The position numbers and the translations under genes are program-made. From NCBI GenBank assembly GCA_005884715.1, contig VAZZ01000003.1, positions 4,222-10,239 of the forward strand: a DNA stretch of 6,018 bases, in the 5' to 3' direction. Origin of the DNA: Alphaproteobacteria bacterium. Its GTDB lineage: Bacteria; Pseudomonadota; Alphaproteobacteria; Rhizobiales; Aestuariivirgaceae. The notes under the pieces are model-generated. The model did no database searches, was not told the DNA's origin, and saw nothing but the letters and a program-made list of their open reading frames with translations. This document shows positions 5,170-6,018 of the stretch, in pieces. Position 1 is the stretch's first letter. Every line of letters begins with the position of its first letter.

Positions 5170-6018
5170 TCATGCGATGAGCGCCAACAAATGGCGAGCC
5201 GTAAAAAGGTCGAGATGCCCACCACCGACATTCTTGTACATCGTGATCTGGCTGTCTGATGATCGGCCGCGATGACGTCCGGTAGACAGATCGAAGAGAT
5301 CGGCAACGATGTCGTCTCGCTTGATCAGACCCGTGGCAAGGGGACTCGCGATTTCGCCTGAGCCTTCGCAGCCCATTCGCGTATCGACGAAAATTTGTCC
5401 GGCCCGACGGGTGACATCGTCATCGGCTTCGCGCATGTCGGGCAGATAGGCGCCGATCAGATCGACATGAGCGCCGGGCTTGAGCAGGCTGCCATGTACA
5501 AGCGGCTCTGTCGCCATGGTGACGCATGAAATGATGTCGGCCTTCGGCAAAGCCGTGCTGAGATCCGGTACAACGGAAAGATTTGCAGGCAGATGCTGAA
5601 GCCTTCGGACCAGCGCTTCGGCCTTGTCGATGTTGCGATTCCAAATGAGGATGCGGGTAATGGATGGGCGTATCGCCAGATGCGCCATGATGACATGGGG
5701 CGCGAGACCGCCGGCGCCGACGACGAGCAGCGTCCGTGCATCCCGCCGTGCCAGGAAGTCGGCGCCGAGCGCCGAATCGGCCGCGGTCTTGCGGAAAGTC
5801 AGGGCAGCGCCATCGGCAATAAGAAGCGGCGCGCCCGTCTTGCCGCTGATCAGTACGACAAGGCCTTGTACGGAAGGCTGCGCCGGAGTGAGCGATGTGT
5901 TGTTGGGAAAGACTCCGACGAGCTTGACGGCAATCAATTCGCCGCTCGCCCAGGCAACCAGGGAAACGAATTTGTTGGCGCCGCTGTCGGCATCGCTCAT
6001 CACGTCGGTGCGCATTTG
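5170..6018 (-). CDS. Ornithine cyclodeaminase / mu-crystallin family NAD(P)-dependent enzyme (5' end outside window)
   Basis: Members of this family include ornithine cyclodeaminase, alanine dehydrogenase and delta-1-pyrroline-2-carboxylate (ketimine) reductase; the exact reaction cannot be fixed here. Numbering is from the Met at 6015. Visible motifs: VKLVGVFPNN (30-39, substrate-site Lys31), TGAPLLIADGAALT (60-73), KTAADSALGA (76-85), the Rossmann loop VVGAGGLAPHVI (98-109), WNRNIDKAEAL (125-135), ADIISCVTMATEPLV (159-173), GAHVDLIGAYLPDMREAD (181-198) and ITMYKNVGGGHLDL (257-270). The conserved 'RTAA' reads Lys76-Thr-Ala-Ala, with an Arg just before it. Family members are ~310-330 aa and this frame gives 281, starting close to the substrate-binding strand. 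The real start therefore probably lies beyond the right edge, and Met6015 is unlikely to be it. The TGA stop is 160 nt upstream of the malic enzyme start, on the same strand. No intrinsic terminator is evident after it, so read-through into the malic enzyme gene is possible. Confidence 0.88.
   Translation of the reverse strand, partial: QMRTDVMSDADSGANKFVSLVAWASGELIAVKLVGVFPNNTSLTPAQPSVQGLVVLISGKTGAPLLIADGAALTFRKTAADSALGADFLARRDARTLLVVGAGGLAPHVIMAHLAIRPSITRILIWNRNIDKAEALVRRLQHLPANLSVVPDLSTALPKADIISCVTMATEPLVHGSLLKPGAHVDLIGAYLPDMREADDDVTRRAGQIFVDTRMGCEGSGEIASPLATGLIKRDDIVADLFDLSTGRHRGRSSDSQITMYKNVGGGHLDLFTARHLLALIA

Overview
The window carries a stretch of a GC-rich bacterial chromosome. The glycerol-3-phosphate dehydrogenase, NAD-malic enzyme and ornithine-cyclodeaminase-like proteins, the codon use and the base composition suggest an alphaproteobacterium, probably of the Hyphomicrobiales (Rhizobiales). 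This placement is an inference from protein flavour only.

Layout, left to right. (1) The 3' end of an aerobic glycerol-3-phosphate dehydrogenase gene (glpD) runs rightward off the left edge and stops at 496. (2) A leftward three-gene cassette occupies 3242-480. In transcription order it encodes a cytosolic SGNH/GDSL hydrolase (2304-3242), a clan CD gingipain-like (peptidase C25 family) cysteine peptidase (741-2279) and an 84-residue protein of unknown function (480-734). Gaps are only 24 and 6 nt, so one transcript is likely. The last gene overlaps the glpD 3' end tail to tail. (3) A leftward NAD-dependent malic enzyme gene (3380-5009) is broken by a deletion-type frameshift at 4607/4608. (4) A leftward ornithine cyclodeaminase/mu-crystallin family gene (5170 to beyond the right edge) lacks its 5' end in this window.

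The flanking genes are ordinary central and amino-acid metabolism. The unusual part is the SGNH hydrolase / C25-like peptidase / small protein cassette. Both large proteins keep recognisable catalytic motifs, neither shows a signal peptide or membrane segment, and both carry Lys/Arg/Ala-rich low-complexity extensions. A cytosolic protease paired with a cytosolic esterase-like hydrolase is consistent with a conflict or regulated-proteolysis system, but nothing in the window proves that role.

There is no RNA gene, CRISPR array, insertion sequence or attachment site that I can support. The only gene-free stretches are 3243-3379 and 5028-5169, both under 150 nt. They hold only small inverted repeats and weak promoter-like sequence.
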